Shown: positions 8,377-15,581 of the stretch, piece by piece
How the letters are laid out: each line of letters starts with the position of its first letter
How positions within the stretch are numbered: position 1 is the first letter of the stretch
NCBI GenBank assembly: GCA_963840565.1
Contig: CAWIZH010000003.1
Coordinates: 366,251 to 430,250, forward strand
Direction: 5' to 3'
DNA from: VRUE01 sp963840565
GTDB lineage: Bacteria > Actinomycetota > Thermoleophilia > Solirubrobacterales > 70-9
Length of the DNA: 64,000 nt
Notes under the pieces: model-generated
Database searches by the model: none
The model's input: only the letters and a program-made list of their open reading frames with translations
Told to the model about the DNA's origin: nothing
Position numbers and translations under genes: made by a program

Positions 8377-8460
8377 CTTGCTCGGGTGTGGCGTGGGCTG
8401 TCGGTCCGTGAGCCGCCTGCCCGAGAAGTACAAGACGTTCCAGGGGGCGCTGGAGCCTGT
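8349..8460 (+). repeat. Structured repeat A1
   Basis: The outer stem is 8349-8366 against 8443-8460, 18 bp with one mismatch. The left internal loop is TTCCACTTAA (8367-8376). The inner stem is CTTGCTCGGG (8377-8386) against CCCGAGAAG (8420-8428) with one bulged G. The terminal loop is 33 bases and the right internal loop is TACAAGACGTTCCA (8429-8442). The TAA stop of the transporter is inside the left loop. Both internal loops are identical in copy A2, whose stems differ. Confidence 0.85.
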
Positions 8461-8501
8461 CCCTTCGGCTCGTGTCGAGCGTGGCCAGATACCCTCTCTC
8501 G

Positions 8502-9419
8502 ATGCGGATTGACGAGATCATTGCTTCGAGGGCGCCGACCTTCTCGGTCGAGCTCTTCCCGCCCAAGACCGAGGAGGGGACCGAGGCCCTGTTCGCGACG
8601 GCGCGCTCGTTGCGCGAGCTCAACCCCGACTTCGTCTCGGTCACCTACGGCGCCGGCGGCTCGACCCGGGAGGGGACGGTTGAGATCACCCGGGCGCTGA
8701 AGGACGACCTCGGCTTCGAAACGATGGCCCACCTGAGCTGCGTCGGCGAGAGCGCCGAGGGCCTCGGCGCGACGCTTGACCGGATCGCCGCGGCGGGGAT
8801 CGAGAACGTCTTCGCCCTGCGCGGCGACCCGCCACGCGGGCAGGAGGACTTCGTCCAGCCGGAGGGCGGCTTGGGGAGCGCCGCCGAGCTGACCGCCTTC
8901 ATCGCCTCGAAATGGGACCTCACCGTCGGCGGCGCCTGCTTCCCCGAGGTACACCCCGAGGCTCCGGATCTGGAGACCGACCTCGCCTACCTGAAGACCA
9001 AGGTCGAGGCGGGGGCGTCGTTCCTGATCACCCAGCTCTTCTTCGACAACCAGGTCTACTTCGACTTCGTCGCGGCAGCGCGGGCGGCGGGGATCGACGT
9101 GCCGATCATCGCCGGCGTGATCCCGGTCGCGAGCTTCGCCCAGACGAAGCGGATCTGCAGCCTCTGCGACGCCTCGATTCCGCCCCGCCTGGAAGCGGCG
9201 TTTGCGGCGGCCGGTGGCGATGAGCGGGCCGAGTTCGAGCTCGGCATCGCCTACGCGGCCCAGCAATGCTCGGAGCTGCTGCTCGCCGGCGCGCCCGGGA
9301 TCCACTTCTACGCGCTCAACCGGGCGCCGGCGACGCGGGCGGTGCTCGGCGCGCTGCAGGCGGCCCGGCCCTGGGAGCGAGGGCGCGACGACACGGGCGA
9401 CCTGGCCAGGTCCCTCTGA
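8502..9419 (+). CDS. metF: Methylenetetrahydrofolate reductase
   Basis: A 305-residue FAD-dependent TIM-barrel enzyme that reduces 5,10-methylene-THF to 5-methyl-THF for methionine synthesis. The N-terminal VELFPPKTEEG holds the conserved catalytic glutamate; FVSVTYGAGGS, ALRGDPPRG and FLITQLFFDNQVYFDF are family motifs. Length fits bacterial MetF (about 290-310). ATG at 8502 is chosen because MRIDEI starts the conserved region and a -10 TACCCT (8490-8495) is 6 bases upstream, implying a leaderless mRNA; an in-frame GTG at 8472 would add only weakly conserved residues. No methionine-related riboswitch is visible upstream. Confidence 0.95.
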   Translation: MRIDEIIASRAPTFSVELFPPKTEEGTEALFATARSLRELNPDFVSVTYGAGGSTREGTVEITRALKDDLGFETMAHLSCVGESAEGLGATLDRIAAAGIENVFALRGDPPRGQEDFVQPEGGLGSAAELTAFIASKWDLTVGGACFPEVHPEAPDLETDLAYLKTKVEAGASFLITQLFFDNQVYFDFVAAARAAGIDVPIIAGVIPVASFAQTKRICSLCDASIPPRLEAAFAAAGGDERAEFELGIAYAAQQCSELLLAGAPGIHFYALNRAPATRAVLGALQAARPWERGRDDTGDLARSL

Positions 9420-9437
9420 GTAAAATGATCGACCCTC

Positions 9438-10220
9438 ATGGCTAATCGCAGGGAGGAAGAGAGGGAGCGACTCCGCCAGGCCCGGCAGGAACGCGAGAAG
9501 AAACAGACGGGGTCCGAGCGGCGGCGCTTGATGATCGGCTACGGCGTGGCCGGGATCGTCGGCTTGGCAGTGCTGGCCGGGATCGTCGCGATCGTCCTCT
9601 CCGCCGCCAACAAGAACGACGGCGGCGAATCTCACATCGATCAGTCATCCGGCTCGACCAATGGCATCCAGCCAGATGAACGCTCCGGGACCAAGGTGTC
9701 GGCGCCGAAAGTGACCAACCTGCAGAAGGCGGCGAAGATGGCGGACTGCGACCTTCGTCTCAACCTCCCGGAAGAGGGCCACGAACACATCCCGCCGACC
9801 GCGGCGACGCCGGAATACAAAACCAACCCGCCGACCTCGGGCAACCACGTCGAACCTCCTTACCAGCAGGCCGACGGCGCTTACAAGGAAATGCCCCAGG
9901 AAATCGACTTCGTCCACTCGCTCGAGCATGGCCGGATGGAGATCCAGTACAGCCCGGACCTTTCCGAAAGCGCCCAGCTCGAACTGATCGGGCTCTACGA
10001 CACGATGTACGGGGCGACGCTGCTCTTCCCGAATAGCAACATGCCCTACGAAGTCGCCGCCACCACCTGGCGCAACTCGCTTGGCTGCAACGAATACAAG
10101 GGCGCGATCACGCTCGACGCGATCCGCGCCTTCGGCGCAAAGACCTGGGGCCACGCGCGCGAGCCGGTCACCGGGTTCCCCTTCACCGGGCCGACGCCGG
10201 AAGAACCGACGATCAAATAG
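9438..10220 (+). CDS. DUF3105 membrane-anchored protein
   Basis: A 260-residue protein with a highly charged N-terminus (REEERERLRQARQEREKK), one membrane segment at about residues 33-56 and an extracytoplasmic DUF3105 domain recognisable from YKTNPPTSGNHVEPP and VHSLEHGRMEIQYSP. Conserved His, Glu and Cys residues suggest metal or redox chemistry, but no function is established. A -10-like TAAAAT (9421-9426) lies 11 bases before the ATG, overlapping the end of metF. The 3' end overlaps the convergent acetyltransferase by 8 bases. Confidence 0.85.
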   Translation: MANRREEERERLRQARQEREKKQTGSERRRLMIGYGVAGIVGLAVLAGIVAIVLSAANKNDGGESHIDQSSGSTNGIQPDERSGTKVSAPKVTNLQKAAKMADCDLRLNLPEEGHEHIPPTAATPEYKTNPPTSGNHVEPPYQQADGAYKEMPQEIDFVHSLEHGRMEIQYSPDLSESAQLELIGLYDTMYGATLLFPNSNMPYEVAATTWRNSLGCNEYKGAITLDAIRAFGAKTWGHAREPVTGFPFTGPTPEEPTIK

Positions 10221-11184
10221 CGCGGTAGGCGGGGAAGAAGCCGGCGGCGCTGCGCGCGGCGGAGAGTCGCTCGTACGCCTCGGCATCGCAGACGATCTCC
10301 GAGGTGCACCAGGGCAGCTCGCGGTTGGCGAAGCCGCGCTTGAACTCCTCCAGCCGGTCGCCGGGCGAGATCCCGCCGCCGAGGTTGAGTGGCAGCGCCT
10401 GCTCGGCGGCGAGCTCAACCAACGAAGCGACGACGTTCTTCATCGGCGAGTCGCGAAGGTTGGAATCGGCGGTGCCACTCAGGTAGTAGTGGAGGTAGCC
10501 ATCGCTGCGGGCCACGATCGAGGCTGCCGCGACCTCCCCACCGGGGGCGAGGGCGAGGGCCAGCCAGGTCCGGGCGGATTCGAGGATGCGGTCGAAGTAG
10601 GCGGCGCCGAAGAAGTAGCGCTCGCCGGCAGCGGTGCGGCGCATCGTCTGCTCGTAGGCGCTGAGAAAGCCGGCGCGCTGCGCTGCGGTCGTCTCCGGGC
10701 CCGGGACCAGCAGCAGCTCGTAGCCGCGGCGCAAGTTCTTGTTGATCTGGTTGCGATCGCTGGAGCGGCTCTTGGTCGGCAGGGCGGGGTCGGCGATCTG
10801 GACGACGTTGCGCTCGCTGGCGCCGGTGAGGGGTGGGTCGCCGAGGGCGTGCCGGAGGAAGACCGCGACCAGGCCGGTTGCCGCGAAGTCAACTGAGGCC
10901 GGATCGATCGCCGTTACGGAGTTTGACCCCACTCCAGGGGGGTCAAACTCCGCGGCGCCGGTGACAAGGCCCGGGTACCCGTAGGGCGAGATCGCGTCGA
11001 CCTCGGGACCCTCGCCGATCGGGCGCACGATCAGCGGCGCCACCATCTCCCCGCCTCGGTCGCTGATGCGCAGGGTGTGGGTAACACCTTCAGCGTCGAG
11101 GTAGGGACGGGAGCGAAAGAACTCCCCACCGGCTGCCGCCTCGCCGCGGTCCTCGATCAGCTCGGCGCGTGCGGCCGTGCTCAC
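10213..11184 (-). CDS. FemAB/BioF2-like acyltransferase (Acetyltransf_6)
   Basis: A 323-residue GNAT-fold protein of the Acetyltransf_6/FemAB-like group. The motif NQINKNLRRGYEL precedes the second GNAT domain, and DGYLHYYLSGT then LNLGGGISPGDRLEEFKRGF is the group's signature. Such proteins occur in exopolysaccharide loci and may acylate a sugar or aminoacylate an envelope precursor. It is last in a leftward run with a GNAT gene (4-base overlap), sugar transferase and two glycosyltransferases, consistent with envelope decoration. Residues around FDPPGVGSNS are encoded by a perfect 14-bp inverted repeat (10917-10952), perhaps a palindromic insertion tolerated in frame. Confidence 0.8.
   Translation of the reverse strand: MSTAARAELIEDRGEAAAGGEFFRSRPYLDAEGVTHTLRISDRGGEMVAPLIVRPIGEGPEVDAISPYGYPGLVTGAAEFDPPGVGSNSVTAIDPASVDFAATGLVAVFLRHALGDPPLTGASERNVVQIADPALPTKSRSSDRNQINKNLRRGYELLLVPGPETTAAQRAGFLSAYEQTMRRTAAGERYFFGAAYFDRILESARTWLALALAPGGEVAAASIVARSDGYLHYYLSGTADSNLRDSPMKNVVASLVELAAEQALPLNLGGGISPGDRLEEFKRGFANRELPWCTSEIVCDAEAYERLSAARSAAGFFPAYRAI
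10917..10952. repeat. Perfect inverted repeat inside a coding region
   Basis: CGGAGTTTGACCCC (10917-10930) and GGGGTCAAACTCCG (10939-10952) pair exactly across an 8-base loop. It lies inside the acyltransferase gene and encodes a short Gly/Pro/Ser-containing stretch. It resembles an in-frame palindromic insertion rather than a regulatory hairpin. Confidence 0.7.
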
Positions 11185-11729
11185 GAGAGCAGATCGGCGG
11201 CGGCGGCTCGGAACTCGTCGGGGAGGACGCCCCAGACCTCGCAGTCGTCGGCGGGGGCTCCCTCCCGGCGCAGGTGGGCCCGCATCGTCCCCTCGTGCTT
11301 CCAGCCGAGGCCGGCGACGGTCTTCTTGGCGACCTCGTTGCGGGCCGGGATGCGACCGTAGACGCGGTGGGCGTCGAAATCGTCGAAGGCCTTGGCCAGG
11401 GTCAACGCCTCCGCCCGGCGGCCGACTCCCTTGCCGCGCACGTCGTCACCGATCAGCGCCCCGAGCTCGGGCGCGGTCTGGCGGAAGAGGCCGTAGAGCG
11501 CGGTGAAGCCGACTGGCTCGTCGTAGCCCTCGACCACGATCGCGTACTTGCGATCCTCGCCCGAGTCGTCCATCGCCCGTCCGACCCAGGCCTCCGCTTC
11601 GGAAAGCGAGAACCCGTCGCGCTGCTCCATCAGCGAAGCGGTCGCCGCCGGGTTGTTGAACCAGCGGTGGACGGCGGCGGCATCGCCGGGCTCGAAGGGG
11701 CGCAGGGAGACTGCGGGGCGGTCGTTCAT
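11181..11729 (-). CDS. GNAT N-acetyltransferase (RimJ/RimL type)
   Basis: A 182-residue protein with the full GNAT fold: LRPFEPGDAAAVHRWFNNPA at the start, then FTALYGLFRQTAPELGALIG, the acetyl-CoA loop GDDVRGKGVGRRAEAL at about residues 92-107, and VAKKTVAGLGWKHEGTMRAH. These enzymes transfer acetyl from acetyl-CoA to an amine on a protein, antibiotic or sugar. Location between the sugar transferase and the FemAB-like gene suggests an amino-sugar substrate, which is inference. Its stop overlaps the start of the next gene by 4 bases, so translation is probably coupled. Confidence 0.85.
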   Translation of the reverse strand: MNDRPAVSLRPFEPGDAAAVHRWFNNPAATASLMEQRDGFSLSEAEAWVGRAMDDSGEDRKYAIVVEGYDEPVGFTALYGLFRQTAPELGALIGDDVRGKGVGRRAEALTLAKAFDDFDAHRVYGRIPARNEVAKKTVAGLGWKHEGTMRAHLRREGAPADDCEVWGVLPDEFRAAAADLLS

Positions 11730-11739
11730 CGCCTCAACC

Positions 11740-12303
11740 CTAGTCCGGCGCGAGGCCGTGGCCGGTGACGAGGAGCCAGAGCGTTTTGAGCAGGATGCGG
11801 GCGTCGAGAGCGGCGCTGCGGTGGTCCACGTACCAGAGGTCGAGCTCGATCCGCTCCTCCCAGGGGATCCCGGCGCGGCCCTGGACCTGGGCCCAGCCGG
11901 TGATCCCGGGGCGGACGTCGTGGCGGTGGTGCTGGCGCGGTGTGTAGTCGATCACCTGGGCGGGAATGGTCGGACGGGGGCCGACGATCGCCATCTCGCC
12001 GCGCAGGACGTTGACCAGGTTGGGGATCTCGTCGAGCGAGGTGCGGCGCAGGACGCGGCCGGCGGCGGTGACCCGCGGGTCGTCGCGAGTGACGACGGTG
12101 CCGACGCCGACGGGGTCCGAGCCGACGGCCATCGTCCGCAGCTTCAGCATCTCGAACTCCCCCCCGCCCTCACCGACGCGGCGCTGGCGGTAGAGCACGG
12201 GGCCGCGGCTGCCGAGCTTGATCGCGATCGCCGCGATCAGCAGCAGCGGCGAGAGCACGGCCAGGGCCAGAGCGGCAATGAGAATGTCGGCGGTGCGGGG
12301 CAT
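11740..12303 (-). CDS. Initiating sugar-phosphate transferase (WcaJ/PglC type)
   Basis: A 187-residue bacterial sugar transferase with a re-entrant N-terminal hydrophobic helix (DILIAALALAVLSPLLLI) and cytoplasmic catalytic domain. Motifs: RVGEGGGEFEMLKLRTM, SLDEIPNLVNVLRGEM, VGPRP and RPGITGWAQVQGR. It moves a sugar-1-phosphate from a nucleotide sugar to undecaprenyl phosphate, the first step of repeat-unit assembly. It is the short monotopic form without the extra membrane domain of WcaJ. It follows the GT2 gene directly (start 12303, previous stop 12304), so the two are one transcription unit. Confidence 0.9.
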   Translation of the reverse strand: MPRTADILIAALALAVLSPLLLIAAIAIKLGSRGPVLYRQRRVGEGGGEFEMLKLRTMAVGSDPVGVGTVVTRDDPRVTAAGRVLRRTSLDEIPNLVNVLRGEMAIVGPRPTIPAQVIDYTPRQHHRHDVRPGITGWAQVQGRAGIPWEERIELDLWYVDHRSAALDARILLKTLWLLVTGHGLAPD

Positions 12304-13425
12304 CTACCTGGTGCCGGGAGCCTTCTCCCAGGCCGCCGGCGGACCGTGGCGGAAACGGTCCCAGAGACCGGCGGCGATCGAGAGCGTGGTCATCGCGTAG
12401 TAGCGGGCGATCCGGAACGGGCCAAAGCTGAACTGGCCGCCGAGGATCGCGGCGGCGATGACCGCCAGCTGGATGCCGTAGGTGACGACGTAGACCCAGC
12501 CCTGGCCGAGCAGGGCGAGGTTGGTGAGGAAGGCGATCAGGTGGAGGAAGGGAGTGAGGTAGCGGAGCAGGCGGTGCGAGAGAAGCTCGAACGCGTAGAG
12601 CGGGCTGTAGCCGCGCGGCGAGATCATCCGTTCGCCGACGACGATGTCCCAGATGCCGACCATCATCCGCCGCTTGCGGGTCAGCTCGCCGGCCAGCGTC
12701 GGCACCATCTTCTCCTCGGCGCGGGCGGCCGGGACGTAGAGCGAGCGCAGCTTGCGCTTGGCGAGGCGGAAGGGGAAGGAGAGGTCGTGGCTGCTGGAGG
12801 GGGCGAGCGGCAGGTAGGCGGCGGTGCGCACGGCGTAGATCGCGCCGTTGCCGGCGGTGACCCCGGCGAGCACGGACTCCATCTCCCGCAGCTTCATCTC
12901 GTAGCGCCAGTAGGCGCCCTCGAGGTTGTCGCCGCCGGCGTCGAGGAAGCGAACCTGGCCGCAGGCGTAGCCGACCTTGTCGTCGGCGAAGGGCTCGACC
13001 AGGCGGCGCAGGGCGTCGGGTCGCCAAACGCTGTTGGCATCGGAGAAGGCGAGAATCTCACCCGATGCCTGCTCGACGGCCGCATTTTGAGCGGCGATCT
13101 TGCCGCCGCGCGGCAGCTCGAGCACGAGATCGGCACCGGCTTCGCGAGCGCGCTCGGCGGTCGCATCGGCGGAACCGTCGGAGGCGACGATCAGCTCGAG
13201 CCGCTCGCGTGGGTAGTCGAGCGCCAGCGCGTTGGCGACCTTGGCCGCGATCACCTCCTCCTCGTCGTAGGCAGCGACGATCAGGGAAACGTGGGGCAGC
13301 TCGTCCGGCTGGCTCGGCGCTTTGCCGGCCCGGCGCAGGGCGACGAGCAAGCGCAGAACGAGCGGGTAACCGAGGTGCGTGTAGACGATCAGCGCAGCGG
13401 AAACCCAGAAGATCGCGGCGAGCAT
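12304..13425 (-). CDS. Membrane glycosyltransferase family 2
   Basis: A 373-residue protein: N-terminal membrane helix (FWVSAALIVYTHLGYPLVLRL), GT2 catalytic domain (VSLIVAAYDEEEVIAAKVAN; ASDGSADAT; AFSDANSVW as the metal-binding region), then RRMMVGIWD and three C-terminal membrane helices. This architecture is that of cellulose/hyaluronan-synthase-like or poly-GlcNAc-type GT2 enzymes, although shorter. It probably adds a sugar to a lipid-linked intermediate or extends a chain. It sits between the GT4 gene (3 bases upstream) and the initiating transferase. Confidence 0.85.
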   Translation of the reverse strand: MLAAIFWVSAALIVYTHLGYPLVLRLLVALRRAGKAPSQPDELPHVSLIVAAYDEEEVIAAKVANALALDYPRERLELIVASDGSADATAERAREAGADLVLELPRGGKIAAQNAAVEQASGEILAFSDANSVWRPDALRRLVEPFADDKVGYACGQVRFLDAGGDNLEGAYWRYEMKLREMESVLAGVTAGNGAIYAVRTAAYLPLAPSSSHDLSFPFRLAKRKLRSLYVPAARAEEKMVPTLAGELTRKRRMMVGIWDIVVGERMISPRGYSPLYAFELLSHRLLRYLTPFLHLIAFLTNLALLGQGWVYVVTYGIQLAVIAAAILGGQFSFGPFRIARYYAMTTLSIAAGLWDRFRHGPPAAWEKAPGTR

Positions 13426-13428
13426 AGG

Positions 13429-14532
13429 TCAGGTCAACTCTTCGTAGAGGGCGAGGGTCCGAGACGCGATTGAGTCCCAAGAGTAGGGGCCTGCTGCGGC
13501 CGCACGAGCTGCGGCAGCGAGGCGCTCGCGGGCCTCTGGGTCGGCCGTCAGCTCGCGCAGGGCCTCGGCCAGGGCGTCCGGGTCCTCGGGCGGGACGAGC
13601 CGCGCGGCGCCTGTCGCGGCGACCTCGGGGAAGCCGCCGACCGAACTGAGGACCAATGGCTTGCCGAAGGCGAGGCCGGTGTAGAGGACGCCGGACTGCT
13701 CGGCGTCGCGGTAGGGAAGGACGACGAGGTCGGCGCGGCGGAAGATCGCCGGGACCTCCGCGTCCTCGACGAAGCGGGTGACGAAGCGGACCCGGCCCGA
13801 GGCCTCGGCTGCGAGACGATGCAGCGGCGCGAGGTCCATGCGGGGGTTGCCGACGATCCACAGCTCTGCGCCCTGGAGCTCACGGAAGGCGCGCAACAGG
13901 GTGTCGAGGCCCTTGTAGGGGCGGAGCAGGCCGAAGAAGAGAATCACCGGTCCTTCGGCGCCCTCGAGCTCGGCCGGCAACGGCTTCTCCTCTGGCAGGT
14001 GGGTGAAGTAGTCGAAGGCACCGTGGGGGATCACCCGGACGCACGCCGGGTCGAGGCCAACCTCCTCGCGCAGGCGGGCGGCGCCGTGCTCGGAGTGGAC
14101 AACGACGGCGTCCATGCTGCCGAACAGCCGGCGGGCCGTGGACAGCTCGCGGCGGCTTGGCCGCGGCGGCAGGACGTAGTGCGCCGTCATCAGCCGGGGC
14201 CGACGGGCGGGGAGCAGCCTTGCGTCGAGGGCCGGCATCGTCAGCCACTGGTAGTGGACGACGTCGGCGTCGATCCGCCGCCTCAGCCGCAGCATGTCCG
14301 GCAGGTGCTCGGCGGCCTTGAAGGCGCGGCGAGCGGGGGCATCGAGGCCACGGGCGGCGGTGCGACGGTAGAAGCACTCGCGCACCCGGTAGCCCTGCGG
14401 GTCGGGGACCGGGCCGTAGAGGAAGCGACTGGTCAGCAGCTCGACCTCGGTGCCGCCGCGGGCGAGCCCGGCCGCGAGCGCGCGGTCGTAGGGCGGCGTG
14501 AAAGCCGAGGGGTCGACGAGCTGCACCCGCAT
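13429..14532 (-). CDS. Glycosyltransferase family 4
   Basis: A 367-residue GT-B enzyme. The N-terminal domain contains ADVVHYQWLTMPALD and VVVHSEHGAARLREEVG; the C-terminal nucleotide-binding domain has LFFGLLRPYKGLDTLLRAF and the family EX7E-type region YRDAEQSGVLYTGLAFGKPL with a following GGFPEVA. It transfers a sugar from an NDP-sugar to a polysaccharide precursor. The ATG at 14532 overlaps by two bases an ATG on the other strand; its -10 (GATAAT, 14546-14541) overlaps the -10 of the divergent GT2 gene. Confidence 0.88.
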   Translation of the reverse strand: MRVQLVDPSAFTPPYDRALAAGLARGGTEVELLTSRFLYGPVPDPQGYRVRECFYRRTAARGLDAPARRAFKAAEHLPDMLRLRRRIDADVVHYQWLTMPALDARLLPARRPRLMTAHYVLPPRPSRRELSTARRLFGSMDAVVVHSEHGAARLREEVGLDPACVRVIPHGAFDYFTHLPEEKPLPAELEGAEGPVILFFGLLRPYKGLDTLLRAFRELQGAELWIVGNPRMDLAPLHRLAAEASGRVRFVTRFVEDAEVPAIFRRADLVVLPYRDAEQSGVLYTGLAFGKPLVLSSVGGFPEVAATGAARLVPPEDPDALAEALRELTADPEARERLAAAARAAAAGPYSWDSIASRTLALYEELT

Positions 14533-14540
14533 GGTGGGCG

Positions 14541-14548
14541 ATTATCGT
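14541..14548. promoter_or_regulatory. Overlapping divergent -10 elements
   Basis: ATTATCGT reads as TATCGT (14543-14548) on the plus strand, 6 bases before GTG 14555, and as GATAAT (14546-14541) on the minus strand, 8 bases before ATG 14532. Two polymerases could not occupy it at once, so the two glycosyltransferase transcripts would compete. Confidence 0.5.
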
Positions 14549-14554
14549 GGCCCG

Positions 14555-15496
14555 GTGGCACTCACGCTCTCCTACTGCATCGTGAACACGAACGGCCGCG
14601 AGTACCTGCTCGCCTGCCTCGAGGCGATCGAGCGCACCCATCCGGCCGGGATCGAGCACGAGATCCTCGTTCTCGACAACGCCTCGAGCGACGGCTCGGC
14701 CGAGGCCGTGCGCTCCCGGGGCGGTGAGGTTCGCCTGATCGCGCTCGAGCGGCGGGAGGGAAAGGCAGAGAACGACTCGACCCTGATGCGCGAGGCGAGC
14801 GGACGCTACTGCCTATTGCTCAACGAGGACTCCGAGCTGCGGCTGGGGGCGGTTGCCGCGTTGCTCGCGGCGCTCGACGCCGATCCCGAAGCTGCCGCCG
14901 CGACACCGCAGCTCTTGGACTCGAGCGGCGCGCCGGTCGCCTGCGCCTGGCGCTTCCCCAGCGTCGGGTCGGCGCTGGCGGGTGCCCTCTTCCTGCACCG
15001 CCGGCTGACCGTGCAGAGCAAGGGCGGGACCACGCGCCGGGTCGACTGGGCGCAGTCGAGTGCCCTCCTGGTCCGTCGCGAGGCCGCGGTCGAGGTCGGC
15101 TACATGGACCCTGAGTTCTTCGTCTACTACGACGAGTGCGACTTCGCCAAGCGCCTTGCCGAGGCGGGCTGGCACAGCCTCTTCGTCCCGGCGGGCGAGG
15201 CGGTCCACCACGACCAGCTCTCCACAGACCTCGGCAAGGGGCTGCCCCGGATCGTCGAATTCCACCGCAATCGCGATCTCTACATGCGCAAGCACCATGG
15301 ACCGGCAGCGGCGCTAGCGGTCCGCGTCCTCACCGCCTGGTCCTACGCGTTGCGAGCTCTCGCGGCGACCGTCATCCCCAACCAGCCCACCAAGGTCTAC
15401 TGGGTCCACGCCCGCCAGGCGCTCTTCCCGGGGCGGGGCGAAAGCATTCGGAATCGGGTGGTGGGGCAGGCCGATCCCGGTAGGGGTTCCACTTAA
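14555..15496 (+). CDS. Glycosyltransferase family 2 (rhamnosyltransferase-like)
   Basis: A 313-residue GT-A enzyme. Start region LTLSYCIVNTNGREYLLACL; EILVLDNASSDGSAEAV holds the nucleotide-binding DxxSxDGS motif; LLLNEDSEL is the metal-binding segment; MDPEFFVYYDECDFAKRLAEAG is the acceptor-side motif seen in WbbL-type rhamnosyltransferases. GTG 14555 is chosen because TATCGT lies 6 bases upstream (leaderless); ATG 14531 would overlap the divergent gene's start. The final residues and the TAA stop (15494-15496) come from repeat A2, so the native C-terminus may have been replaced. Rhamnose specificity is only a suggestion from family resemblance. Confidence 0.88.
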   Translation: MALTLSYCIVNTNGREYLLACLEAIERTHPAGIEHEILVLDNASSDGSAEAVRSRGGEVRLIALERREGKAENDSTLMREASGRYCLLLNEDSELRLGAVAALLAALDADPEAAAATPQLLDSSGAPVACAWRFPSVGSALAGALFLHRRLTVQSKGGTTRRVDWAQSSALLVRREAAVEVGYMDPEFFVYYDECDFAKRLAEAGWHSLFVPAGEAVHHDQLSTDLGKGLPRIVEFHRNRDLYMRKHHGPAAALAVRVLTAWSYALRALAATVIPNQPTKVYWVHARQALFPGRGESIRNRVVGQADPGRGST

Positions 15497-15581
15497 CTTT
15501 TTCGGTGGTACGGCGGCTGCTGCCGCCCGCTGCGCTCGCCGAAAAAGTACAAGACGTTCCACCCCTACCGGGATCGGCCTG
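15467..15581 (+). repeat. Structured repeat A2
   Basis: A perfect 20-bp outer stem (15467-15486 against 15562-15581). Left internal loop TTCCACTTAA (15487-15496), inner stem CTTTTTCGG (15497-15505) against CCGAAAAAG (15539-15547), 33-base terminal loop, right internal loop TACAAGACGTTCCA (15548-15561). It provides the stop codon of the GT2 gene and ends one base before the stop of the convergent flippase gene, so it fills the space between two convergent genes. No U-tract follows the stem on either strand. Confidence 0.9.

Noticed and set aside
6562..8433. 623-codon minus-strand open frame
   Set aside because: Antisense to the sugar transporter, rich in Asp/Arg/Gln as typical of GC-rich shadow frames.
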